NCBI GenBank assembly: GCA_965284365.1
Contig: OZ260079.1
Coordinates: 868,001-932,000, forward strand
DNA from: Phragmitibacter sp965284365
GTDB taxonomy: Bacteria > Verrucomicrobiota > Verrucomicrobiia > Verrucomicrobiales > Verrucomicrobiaceae
Direction: 5' to 3'
Length of the DNA: 64,000 bases
A program made the position numbers and the translations under genes. Below the pieces are notes generated by a model. It was not told where the DNA came from, ran no database searches, and saw nothing but the letters and a program-made list of their open reading frames with translations. Positions within the stretch are counted from its first letter, which is position 1, and each line of letters opens with the position of its first letter. This document shows positions 33,123 to 41,325 of this stretch, piece after piece.

Positions 33123-33689
33123 TTACGCAATGTATTCGGACAGAAGCTCTCTTAGCGTCTGCCGGGCTCGGTAGATTCTCACCTCGACCGCTTTTTCGCT
33201 GCAGCCAAGCACCTCTGCGATTTCAGCGTGGCTCATTTCCTCCAAGGTGAAAAGTAGCAGGGGTTGACGAAGGTCTTGTGGCAAAGCGCCAAGCGCCTTT
33301 TTGGTGAGGGCTGTCTTGTCTTTCAGTTCGGCTGCTCCGTCCGGAGTTAACTGCCTATCCTCGGGTTCGTGGATGATTTTTCCGTCCGCGTCTTGAAGCG
33401 GCACTGAGGGATGCCGTCCTTTCCACCTTGCATGGCTTCGCGCAAGATTGGCGGCGATGTGGAAAATGAAGGTCGAGAATGCCGCCGAAGGCTTGTATTT
33501 GTGACGGCTCGCATAAAGCCGAACAAAGGTCTCCTGGGTAAGATCCAAGGATGTCTCGTGGTCGCCTGTCATGCGGTAAAGGAATGCGCCGATGCGATCC
33601 TTCCAGCGGGCCATGATGGCGTTCAAGGCGAGGTCGTCGCCAGATCCAAGGCGCCTCATGAGGGCGAAGTCGTCAGCGCTATCGGACAT
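33123..33689 (-). CDS. ECF-family RNA polymerase sigma factor (CnrH-like)
   Basis: 188 residues. Seen: region 2 (DFALMRRLGSGDDLALNAIM, DLTQETFVRLYASRHKYKPS, STFIFHIAANLARSHARW) and region 4 (LPQDLRQPLLLFTLEEMSHA, EIAEVLGCSEKAVEVRIYRA). Third gene of an anti-sigma, sensor, sigma set transcribed in the order of cnrYXH, 20 nt behind the sensor gene. It should be freed when periplasmic metal is sensed and then transcribe metal-efflux genes. Probable targets are genes with the CGGAGTT-containing motif. Confidence 0.9.
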   Translation of the reverse strand: MSDSADDFALMRRLGSGDDLALNAIMARWKDRIGAFLYRMTGDHETSLDLTQETFVRLYASRHKYKPSAAFSTFIFHIAANLARSHARWKGRHPSVPLQDADGKIIHEPEDRQLTPDGAAELKDKTALTKKALGALPQDLRQPLLLFTLEEMSHAEIAEVLGCSEKAVEVRIYRARQTLRELLSEYIA

Positions 33690-33709
33690 GCTGCTGGCGA
33701 TTGATAGGC

Positions 33710-34192
33710 TTAGTGGTCATGTGCGCCGCTGTCGGGCTCAAGCGGCAGTTCAATTACCTCAGGAAGCAGAGCTTCGAGGTAGGCTTCCGCTTGTTTGGGA
33801 GACATAAGGGATGCAGTCTTGTGCAGGTGATTTAACATCGCCTTCTGACATTCGACGTGAAGCAGCGCATGTTCGGTGAGAGCGCTTTCTAGCTCGGGAC
33901 TTACTGGCTTGGACGGGCTGGCGAGCTTTTTGATTTTGGTGTGTGAGGCCATCACTTTCATGCAGAGCGCTTCGCAGGTTGGCCGGTAGGCTTCATGGGC
34001 TTCTGCCACTTTTGCAAATTGGTCCTCGGTAAGCTCAAGTTCCTGTTTCAGCCATGCCAGTTCTGGGAGGCGGGTATTGCCGTCGCGTGTAAACCCGTAG
34101 GTTGCCGTGAAGAGGGTCTGCTCCCTAATGCAGAAAAATGCAGTGGCACCCGCAAGCAAACCAATTAAGAGAATGAAGAGGCCTCGGCTCAC
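33710..34192 (-). CDS. Periplasmic metal sensor, CnrX/Spy-like
   Basis: 160 residues, GTG start at 34190-34192 overlapping the anti-sigma stop. Seen: an N-terminal membrane anchor (LFILLIGLLAGATAFF), then a four-helix periplasmic domain with LKQELELTEDQFAKVAEAHE, a Cys/Met/His-bearing helix (AYRPTCEALCMKVMASHTKI), ALTEHALLHVECQKAMLNHL and MSPKQAEAYLEAL, and a His end (GAHDH). This is the CnrX/NccX/ZraP/Spy fold. In CnrX, His, Glu and Met bind Ni/Co; here Cys and Met residues suggest copper, an inference. Confidence 0.8.
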   Translation of the reverse strand: MSRGLFILLIGLLAGATAFFCIREQTLFTATYGFTRDGNTRLPELAWLKQELELTEDQFAKVAEAHEAYRPTCEALCMKVMASHTKIKKLASPSKPVSPELESALTEHALLHVECQKAMLNHLHKTASLMSPKQAEAYLEALLPEVIELPLEPDSGAHDH

Positions 34193-34509
34193 TTTTCGAA
34201 TGCGTGTGCAGAACGGATTGGATTGATCGAGGCAGTATAAGCGGCTTTCAGACTACTCTCGCTTTCCTTTGTAGATGCGATTCCGCCAAGTCCTGCGCCG
34301 ATGATGAGCATGGTCATGATGGTTGCGACAGCTCCGGCGGGCTTTACAAGCCATTGAAGCCAATCGAACCCGAGTTGCGCCAAAAGAGAGTTTAGCGTTC
34401 TGCTTTCGCGCACAGCGATGCGCTGCCAAACTTCGCGTTGAAACGATGCTGGAAAATTCGGCGGCGGGCTGCTTTGCCGGATCAAGTTGTTGAGTTCGGT
34501 GTCGTTCAC
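34189..34509 (-). CDS. Single-span anti-sigma factor, CnrY-like
   Basis: 106 residues, GTG start. Seen: a short N-terminal cytoplasmic part with NNLIRQSSPPPNFPASFQRE resembling sigma-binding anti-sigma segments, one transmembrane helix (AVATIMTMLIIGAGLGGIAS), and a short periplasmic tail. CnrY has the same size and layout. It should hold the ECF sigma at the membrane, with the sensor of 33710-34192 contacting its periplasmic tail. Confidence 0.7.
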   Translation of the reverse strand: MNDTELNNLIRQSSPPPNFPASFQREVWQRIAVRESRTLNSLLAQLGFDWLQWLVKPAGAVATIMTMLIIGAGLGGIASTKESESSLKAAYTASINPIRSAHAFEK

Positions 34510-34577
34510 GGTGCTTGAAATGGCGGAAATTCTACCACGGAACCAGGATGGTTGCCACTGTTTGAAGCCATGCTAAA

Positions 34578-34602
34578 CCCGCCTGCTTGCAAGACAGGCG
34601 GG
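34578..34602 (-). terminator. Terminator behind the 93-residue secreted protein gene
   Basis: CCCGCCTG / CAGGCGGG stem, 32 nt past the stop at 34634, followed on the minus strand by TTTAGC. Separates this gene from the sigma cassette. Confidence 0.6.
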
Positions 34603-34633
34603 GAAAAGATCAAATTATGAAACACAAGCGGCA

Positions 34634-34915
34634 TTAGCGCTTCTTGCAGCATGCGTCGCTGTTGTGCGACTTGAATAGCGCGATAGTTGTTGAGCTTTGG
34701 CCGGATCCTTGCTTGGCGACAATACCGCCCTTACCGGAAGAAGAGGGAACGTAGGTTGTGCCAAAGGTATTGTCCCGCACAACCACTTTGCTGCGCTGCA
34801 GATCAGCGGTTCTTTTGCGCAATTCCATAGTCTGGAGATCGGGGCCTGCCATGGCAATGGTTCCGACGCTGGCGAATGCGAGGGTGGTGATGAGAAGGGT
34901 AAGTTTCGTTTTCAT
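34634..34915 (-). CDS. Small exported protein ending in a Cys pair
   Basis: 93 residues from the ATG at 34913-34915. Seen: signal peptide (LTLLITTLAFASVGTIAMAG), a polar body (QTMELRKRTADLQRSKVVVR) and the end SHNSDACCKKR. No family recognised. It has its own promoter-like motif (34955-34985) and terminator, so it is a monocistronic unit that may belong to the sigma regulon. Confidence 0.6.
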   Translation of the reverse strand: MKTKLTLLITTLAFASVGTIAMAGPDLQTMELRKRTADLQRSKVVVRDNTFGTTYVPSSSGKGGIVAKQGSGQSSTTIALFKSHNSDACCKKR

Positions 34916-34954
34916 TTCAGTTTGATTGCGTCCAGTGGGACGTTCAATGGGTAA

Positions 34955-34985
34955 AACTCCGACAAGGAGCGAACCCCTCAATTTT
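34955..34985 (-). promoter_or_regulatory. Shared promoter-like motif, copy c
   Basis: Minus strand reads AAAATTGAGGGGT, 11 nt, CGGAGTT, 39 nt before the start of the 93-residue protein gene. The surrounding 270-nt gap (34916-35185) has no gene. Confidence 0.45.
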
Positions 34986-35185
34986 CTCGTCAAATTGCGT
35001 GTCGGGGAACTGGTTGAAGATTTGAATGCCACCGTGTTGGACTCGCAGATTTACCCCCTCAGCTGCGTGGGAACACTTCGCCAGATGAAATCCCTCCTGC
35101 TCGCTTGGCAAGGAATGTTCGGATAGGTGCGGCACCTGAAGGGACGACCCCCTAGGCATGCAATTGGAAAGGGCGGTGCGCAATG

Positions 35186-37918
35186 TCAGGTTTCATGGCT
35201 CAGCCCTTCTTTACTGGCGGAGTTCCGCACAACCTTCACCAGTTCTAAAACGATTAGAGGAATTGCGCCTACCGCAAGCAGCAAGAGGCATTCGGAGAAG
35301 GACATCAGAGAGGTCTTCAAGAAGCCGGCGAGGACGGCATTGTGATGGCTCCACACCTGAAGGGCGAAAGAAATAGCCACCACTATGGCGAGGTTGATGT
35401 TTGTAAAAAGGGAGATGCGCCACACGGGCTTCGTTTCGCTGCGTGCGCCGAAGGAGCGCAAGAGTTCGGCAAAAACTAGAACGGCAAAAGCGTGGGTGCG
35501 GGCCACCTCTTCGGTTCCTGTCGTCTTCAGTAGATAAAAGTAAACCGCGAACGACACACCCGCCGTGAGGAATCCGGTGAGGAACATCGTGTAGAGAAAG
35601 CCGCCATCGGTGATGCGTTCATGGCGAGCGCGTGGTCGCTGCTTCATGACATCGGGATCAATCGGGTCGGTGGCGAGACAGAGCGCTGGCAGGCCGTCGG
35701 TGACGAGGTTGATCCAAAGGAGGTGAATTGGAAGCAGCGGCGCTGGTAAGCCGATGATCACACAGAGGGTCATGAGCAGGAGTTCGCCGGTGTTGCCCGC
35801 CAGCAGGTATTGGAGAGTCTTGCGAATGTTGTCGTAGATGCCACGGCCTTCCTCCACGGCGGCGACGATCGAGGTGAAATTGTCGTCGGCGATGATCATG
35901 TCCGACGCTTGCTTTGTCACCTCCGTGCCGCTGCGGCCCATAGCGATACCGATGTCGGCACCTTTGATGGCTGGTGCATCGTTGACGCCGTCACCGGTCA
36001 TTGCAACCACTCCGTCGTTTGCTTTCCAGGCGCGGATGATGCGCAGTTTATGCTCGGCTGTGACGCGGGCAAAGACGGCGATTTTTGAAGCGCGCTGCTT
36101 GAGCTCTTCGTCGCTCATCTTGTCCAACTCGACACCCGCGATGGCCGCGTCGTCCTTTGAAGCGATGCCGATTACCCGCGCAATGGCCGTCGCGGTGTGC
36201 GGATGGTCACCCGTGATCATCACCACGCGGATCCCGGCTGCGCGACACTTAGCGACGGCCTCTTTAGCCTCCAGTCGCGGCGGATCATGCATTCCCGACA
36301 GACCAACGAACACGAGATCGCGCTCCACGGCGTCCGCCGTGAGGTCGGCGAGCGCAGCGTTGTCCAGGTCGCGAAAGGCCGAGCCAAGCACGCGCAAGGC
36401 TTGCTGCGCCATCGCGGTGTTTTGCGCCACGATGGTCTGACGATCCTCGCCCGTCATGAGACGCACGCCCGTGCTGGTATATATCTGGGTACAGCGCTCC
36501 AGCAGTACGTCAGGCGCACCGTTGCTGAAGGCACGCAGCTTCCCGTCCGGTAACTTGCGAATCACCGTGCTGCATTTGCGGTCGGAATCGAATGGGATCT
36601 CGTGATGCTTCGGCAGCCGTTTCTCGATCTGCGCGCGATTGCCACCAGCTTTGGCACCAGCCACCAGCAAGGCGCCTTCGGTGGGATCACCAACGGTTTT
36701 CCATGTCCCGTATTCCTGAGTGAGATGCGCGTTGTTGCAGCCGAGGATAATGGTCGCGAGTTCCAGCAATGGTGCAAGGTGCGGCGCTTCCGCCTTGCTG
36801 CCCCCGATGCGCACTTCGCCCTCAGGCGCGTAGCCTTCGCCAGTGACCTCGTAGCTTTGGCCTGCGACATAAAGCGCACGCACCGTCATCTCTCCGAACG
36901 TCAAGGTGCCGGTCTTGTCCGTGCAGATGACCGTCGTCGAGCCGAGTGTCTCGACTGCCGCAAGCTTGCGCACGAGCGCGCGGCGGCGGGCCATGCGCCG
37001 GACGCCAAGCGCGAGCGACACTGTGATCACGGCGGGGAGACCTTCTGGAACGGCGGCCACAGCGAGACTGACCGAGGTCATGAACAACTCGAAGGGTTTT
37101 GTCCCGCGCAGCCACCCCAGCCCGAACAGAAGCGCGACGATGCCCAATGCTGACCAGACGAGCACCCGACCAAAGGCGTCCAACTTTTTCTCCATCGGTG
37201 TCCCCTCGTCCGCGCCCGCCATTTCCATCATCCCAGCGATGTGTCCCAGTTCCGTCTTCATTGCGGTGGCCACGACAACGGCCTGCCCAGTGCCCGCCGC
37301 GATGCTCGTGCCCATGAACACCATGTTCTCTCTGTCACCGAGCGGGAGGTCACCCTGTGCCAAAGTCGCGGGATGTTTCGTCACCGACTCCGACTCGCCG
37401 GTCAGGGCGGACTCGATGCACTTGAGCGAGGCCGCTGTCAGGAGCCGGGCGTCAGCTGCAACCATGTCGCCCGCTTCCAGCGAGAGGATGTCACCAGCCA
37501 CAATTTCTGCGGCAGGAACCGAAGTGACTTTCCCGTCGCGTCGCACCTTCGCTTGCGGCGCAGTCATCTTCTTGAGTGCCGCGATGGACTTCTCCGCGTG
37601 AAACTCCTGGTAAAAACCAATGACTGCGTTGAGGAGGACGATGGCGAGGATGGCGATGGCATCCACCAGTTCACCCAGCACGCCGGAGATGACGCCGGCA
37701 GCGATGAGAATCCAAATGATGAGACTCTGGAACTGGCCGAGGAATATTTGCAGCGGGCTGATGCGCTTGCCTTCCTTCAATTCGTTCGGGCCGTCAGCGG
37801 CAAGGCGTTTTGTTGCTTCCTGCGCCGACAGACCTGCTGCCGCGGAGCCGAGTTGTGCGAGCACTTCGGTGCCAGTCTGGCTGTGCCAGACTTTGCCCGG
37901 TGATTGTGCGGCGGTCAT
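35186..37918 (-). CDS. Cation P2-type ATPase (Ca2+/Mn2+ type)
   Basis: 910 residues, full length for PMR1/SERCA-like P2A pumps. Seen: VLAQLGSAAAGLSAQEATKR and GPNELKEGK at the N-terminus, TGESESVTK in the A domain, PEGLPAV in helix M4, CTDKTGTLTFGEMT, GDGVNDAPAIKGADIGIAMG, and the M5-M6 ion site (AGNTGELLLM, LLWINLVTDGLPALCLATDP). These residues match calcium-site positions, not a P1B metal site. It overlaps CusA by 4 nt (37915-37918), so its expression is coupled to copper efflux. Ca2+ or Mn2+ homeostasis during copper stress is inferred. Confidence 0.92.
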   Translation of the reverse strand: MTAAQSPGKVWHSQTGTEVLAQLGSAAAGLSAQEATKRLAADGPNELKEGKRISPLQIFLGQFQSLIIWILIAAGVISGVLGELVDAIAILAIVLLNAVIGFYQEFHAEKSIAALKKMTAPQAKVRRDGKVTSVPAAEIVAGDILSLEAGDMVAADARLLTAASLKCIESALTGESESVTKHPATLAQGDLPLGDRENMVFMGTSIAAGTGQAVVVATAMKTELGHIAGMMEMAGADEGTPMEKKLDAFGRVLVWSALGIVALLFGLGWLRGTKPFELFMTSVSLAVAAVPEGLPAVITVSLALGVRRMARRRALVRKLAAVETLGSTTVICTDKTGTLTFGEMTVRALYVAGQSYEVTGEGYAPEGEVRIGGSKAEAPHLAPLLELATIILGCNNAHLTQEYGTWKTVGDPTEGALLVAGAKAGGNRAQIEKRLPKHHEIPFDSDRKCSTVIRKLPDGKLRAFSNGAPDVLLERCTQIYTSTGVRLMTGEDRQTIVAQNTAMAQQALRVLGSAFRDLDNAALADLTADAVERDLVFVGLSGMHDPPRLEAKEAVAKCRAAGIRVVMITGDHPHTATAIARVIGIASKDDAAIAGVELDKMSDEELKQRASKIAVFARVTAEHKLRIIRAWKANDGVVAMTGDGVNDAPAIKGADIGIAMGRSGTEVTKQASDMIIADDNFTSIVAAVEEGRGIYDNIRKTLQYLLAGNTGELLLMTLCVIIGLPAPLLPIHLLWINLVTDGLPALCLATDPIDPDVMKQRPRARHERITDGGFLYTMFLTGFLTAGVSFAVYFYLLKTTGTEEVARTHAFAVLVFAELLRSFGARSETKPVWRISLFTNINLAIVVAISFALQVWSHHNAVLAGFLKTSLMSFSECLLLLAVGAIPLIVLELVKVVRNSASKEGLSHET

Positions 37919-40900
37919 GCGAGGACTCCTTCAGGTGCGAGGCGTTGCGCCCGTTCCCATTTCCATTCCTCAATGGCGCAGAACAGGCAGGGAACGATGA
38001 ACATGGTCACAACGCTCACTGACATGCCACCCAGCGAGGGCAGGGCGATGGGTTTCATCACATCGGCGCCTCGACCGGTGGCCCAGAAAACGGGCATGAG
38101 GCCGAAGACGGTGGTGCAAATGGTCATGAGGTTGGCGCGGATGCGTTTCAATCCGGCCTGGACGACGGCCTCGCGAATTTCGGCGACGCTATGCATCTCC
38201 TTCTTGTCGAAGATGTCTTCGAGGTAGGTGGAGAGCACGACGCTGTCGTCATCCACCACTCCGAGCAGCACGAGGAAGCCTACCCACACGGCTACAGAGA
38301 GATTCGCGTCCCACAGCGGCAGCAGCAAAAATCCCGCCGACAGCGAGACGATGACATCAATGAAGATCACTGGTGCGATCCATTTCCGCCGGAAGCCGAG
38401 ATAGAGCGATACAAACATGATGGCGATGCAGATGGGGATTAGAACCTGCATGCGCTTGGTGGCGCGCACTTGGTTCTCAAACTGTCCGCTCCATTCCCAG
38501 TAATAGCCGGCGGGAAGTTTGAGGCGCCCGTCTTTCAAGGCGGCCTGCAACAGTTGTTCGGCGTCCTCGACGACGCTCACTTCATCGCGGTCGCGCGTGT
38601 TCATGGTGACGTAGCCGACGAGCAGTCCGCGCTCGCCTTTGATCTCCTGCGGGCCGAGCACGGTCTTAATGGTAAGGACCTGTGCGAGGGGGATTTGCGC
38701 ACCGGTGCTGGTGGGCACCAGGATTTTTTCCAGCTCGGGAAGGTCCTCGCGATACTCGCGCAGGTAGCGCACGCGGATCGGATAACGCTCCCGACCTTCG
38801 ACAGACTCCATGAGGTTCATGCCGCCGATAGCGACTTCGATCACGTCCTGCACGTCCTGGATGTTGACGCCGTAACGGGCGATGCGGTCGCGGTCGATAT
38901 CGAATTCGAGGTATGGTTTGCCGACGATGCGGTCGGCCACGATGTCGGTGGCACCGGGCACTTCCTTGAGTAGTGACTCGATTTGAAGGCCAAGGCGCTC
39001 GATCTCACCGAGGTCGCCACCGTAGATCTTCACGCCCATCATCGCGCGGAAGCCGGTCTGGAGCATCACGAGGCGCGTCTGGATGGGCTGAAGGAATGTG
39101 GGCAGCACGCCGGGGATGGCGGTTTTCTCCTGCAGCTCGCTGAGGATCTCATTTTTCGTGATCTGACGATGTTCTGGTGCAATCCAGAGGAGCGGTTTCT
39201 TGAGCCACCCGGGCCAGCCAGAGAACCAGCGTTCCACCGAAACCTGACGCCAGTCCGCTTCGGGCTTCAGGATAATGATGCTCTCCATCATGCCGATGGG
39301 CGCGGGATCGAGTGCGCTCTCGGCACGGCCAAGCTTTCCGACGACGCTTTCGACTTCGGGCACGGTGGCGATAGCCATGTCCTGCTTCGCGTTCACCTCA
39401 ATGGCCGGGCCAAGTCCAGCCTGCGGGAGCAGCGACGGCATGTACAGGAAGGAGCCTTCATCGAGCGGCGGCATGAATTCGCGCCCGATGCCACGCCAGA
39501 TCCAGAGGCCAGCCGCGAGGATAATCAGGGGCGCAATCATGAAGGTCTTCTTGTTGTCGAGCACCCATCGCAGGGTCGGCGTATAGACACCGGCAATGTG
39601 GCGTGAGACAGGATTCTCCTCCAGCGGCAGGAAGCGCTCGCGCGTCATGCGCACCACTGCCAGGACAACGATGACACCGACGACGACGGACATCGGCCAG
39701 CCGCTGTAGTGCGAGTCCGCCATCGCCCACATGAAAACCGCATGCGTCGCAAACACGGAGGCGACACCCATACTGATAGCGATTTTCCAAACGGTGTTGC
39801 GTGACCATTTTACAGGTTGAAACAGGTAGTAGCAGAGGAGCGGCACCACCGTGAGCGCGAGGATGACGCTGGCACCGATGGCAAAGGTCTTAGTGAAGGC
39901 GAGCGGGCCGAACAGCTTGCCCTCCTGGCCGGTCAGGAAAAACACGGGGATGAAAGAGACGAGCGTATTAGAGACTGCGGTGACAATCGCGCCGCCAACT
40001 TCCGTCGCTCCCTCGTGAATTTTTTGAAAGTGGCTCTTCTTCGGATCACCGGTGGCGATGTGCCGGTAGATGTTCTCCGTCATGATGATGCCCATGTCCG
40101 CTACATCACCGATGGCTATGGCGAGTCCTGCGAGCGACATGATGTTCGAGTCCACTCCGAAGGCGAACATGAGGATGAAGCAGAGGCAGACGGACAACGG
40201 CAGCGTGATGAGCACCGAGGCCGTGCTGCGCAGATGAAGCAGGAAGATGAGGATGACGATGCAGGCCATCAGCGCCTCCTCGCTGAGCGCTGATTTGATT
40301 GTGTCGATGGTTTCGTTGACGATGTCCGTGCGGTCATAGAACGGAACCACGCGCACCTTTGAGATGCGACCGTCGGCGAGTATCTTCTGTGGCAGGCCGG
40401 CTTCGAGCTGCTTAAGCTTCGCCTTCACCCGCTCTACAACATGCTGTGGATTTTCGCCATAGCGCATCAACGCCACACCACCTACGGCCTCGACGCCGGC
40501 CTTGTCCAGCGCACCACGGCGGAAATCTGGACCGAGGGTGACGGTGCCCACGTTCCTGACCTGAATGGGCGTGCCCTTCACCTGCCGGATCACGACCTTC
40601 TCCAAGTCCTCCACCGACTTGATGAACCCGACGCCACGGATGAAAAACTCGACGCCATTCTTCTCAATGACCTTGGCGCCGATATCAATGTTCGCCTTCT
40701 GCACGGCTGTGGTCACGTCCATGAGCGTGACGCCGTGCGCGCGGAGTTTGTCCGGATGCACGTCAATCTGATACTGCTTCACGAAGCCGCCGATGCTCGC
40801 GACTTCGCTTACGCCCTCCACGGAGTTAAGCTGGTAGCGAAGATACCAGTCCTGAATCGAGCGCAGCTCCGCAAGATCGAAGCCCTCTCCCTCTACGGTA

Positions 40901-41325
40901 TACCAATACACTTGTCCCAACGCAGTGGCGTCTGGACCGAGCACCGGCGTGACTCCGGCGGGCAGACGCTGCTGCGCGACGTTGATGCGCTCCAGCACGC
41001 GCGACCGAGCCCAGTAGTAATCGACATCGTCTTTGAAAATGACGAAGACCATTGCGAAGCCGAAGCCCGACATGCTGCGTATGGATTTTACGCCTGGCGT
41101 GCCGGTGAGGCTCGTAGTCAGCGGATACGTGACCTGATTGTCCACGTCCTGCGGCGAGCGGCCCGGCCAGTCGGCGAAGACGATAACCTGCTTCTCGCCG
41201 ATGTCGGGGATCGCATCGACCGGCGTGTTCTTTATCGCGTAGTAGCCGCCGCCGATCAATCCTGCGACCGCGAGGAGTACGAGGAACGCATTCTTCAGAC
41301 ACCAGCGGATAAGAGCGTTGATCAT
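37915..41325 (-). CDS. cusA: Copper/silver RND efflux pump, CusA type
   Basis: 1136 residues, longer than the usual 1040-1050 through extra segments between helices. Seen: NTPVDAIPDIGEKQVIVFAD, the HME-RND helix AIAIGDVADMGIIMTENIYR, REFMPPLDEGSFLYMP, and GRERYPIRVRYLREYREDLP. The IGEKQVIV and PPLDEGSFLYMP motifs are CusA-like, so Cu(I)/Ag(I) is the likely load. Two extra helices lie near residues 505-560 (WKIAISMGVASVFATHAVFM, SVVVGVIVVLAVVRM). The adaptor gene overlaps by 4 nt upstream. No outer-membrane factor gene accompanies it. Confidence 0.94.
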   Translation of the reverse strand: MINALIRWCLKNAFLVLLAVAGLIGGGYYAIKNTPVDAIPDIGEKQVIVFADWPGRSPQDVDNQVTYPLTTSLTGTPGVKSIRSMSGFGFAMVFVIFKDDVDYYWARSRVLERINVAQQRLPAGVTPVLGPDATALGQVYWYTVEGEGFDLAELRSIQDWYLRYQLNSVEGVSEVASIGGFVKQYQIDVHPDKLRAHGVTLMDVTTAVQKANIDIGAKVIEKNGVEFFIRGVGFIKSVEDLEKVVIRQVKGTPIQVRNVGTVTLGPDFRRGALDKAGVEAVGGVALMRYGENPQHVVERVKAKLKQLEAGLPQKILADGRISKVRVVPFYDRTDIVNETIDTIKSALSEEALMACIVILIFLLHLRSTASVLITLPLSVCLCFILMFAFGVDSNIMSLAGLAIAIGDVADMGIIMTENIYRHIATGDPKKSHFQKIHEGATEVGGAIVTAVSNTLVSFIPVFFLTGQEGKLFGPLAFTKTFAIGASVILALTVVPLLCYYLFQPVKWSRNTVWKIAISMGVASVFATHAVFMWAMADSHYSGWPMSVVVGVIVVLAVVRMTRERFLPLEENPVSRHIAGVYTPTLRWVLDNKKTFMIAPLIILAAGLWIWRGIGREFMPPLDEGSFLYMPSLLPQAGLGPAIEVNAKQDMAIATVPEVESVVGKLGRAESALDPAPIGMMESIIILKPEADWRQVSVERWFSGWPGWLKKPLLWIAPEHRQITKNEILSELQEKTAIPGVLPTFLQPIQTRLVMLQTGFRAMMGVKIYGGDLGEIERLGLQIESLLKEVPGATDIVADRIVGKPYLEFDIDRDRIARYGVNIQDVQDVIEVAIGGMNLMESVEGRERYPIRVRYLREYREDLPELEKILVPTSTGAQIPLAQVLTIKTVLGPQEIKGERGLLVGYVTMNTRDRDEVSVVEDAEQLLQAALKDGRLKLPAGYYWEWSGQFENQVRATKRMQVLIPICIAIMFVSLYLGFRRKWIAPVIFIDVIVSLSAGFLLLPLWDANLSVAVWVGFLVLLGVVDDDSVVLSTYLEDIFDKKEMHSVAEIREAVVQAGLKRIRANLMTICTTVFGLMPVFWATGRGADVMKPIALPSLGGMSVSVVTMFIVPCLFCAIEEWKWERAQRLAPEGVLA

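Noticed and set aside
34510..34570. ECF promoter upstream of the anti-sigma gene
   Set aside because: AACC and CGTGG blocks are present but only 10 nt apart, and the CGGAGTT motif of the other copies is missing.
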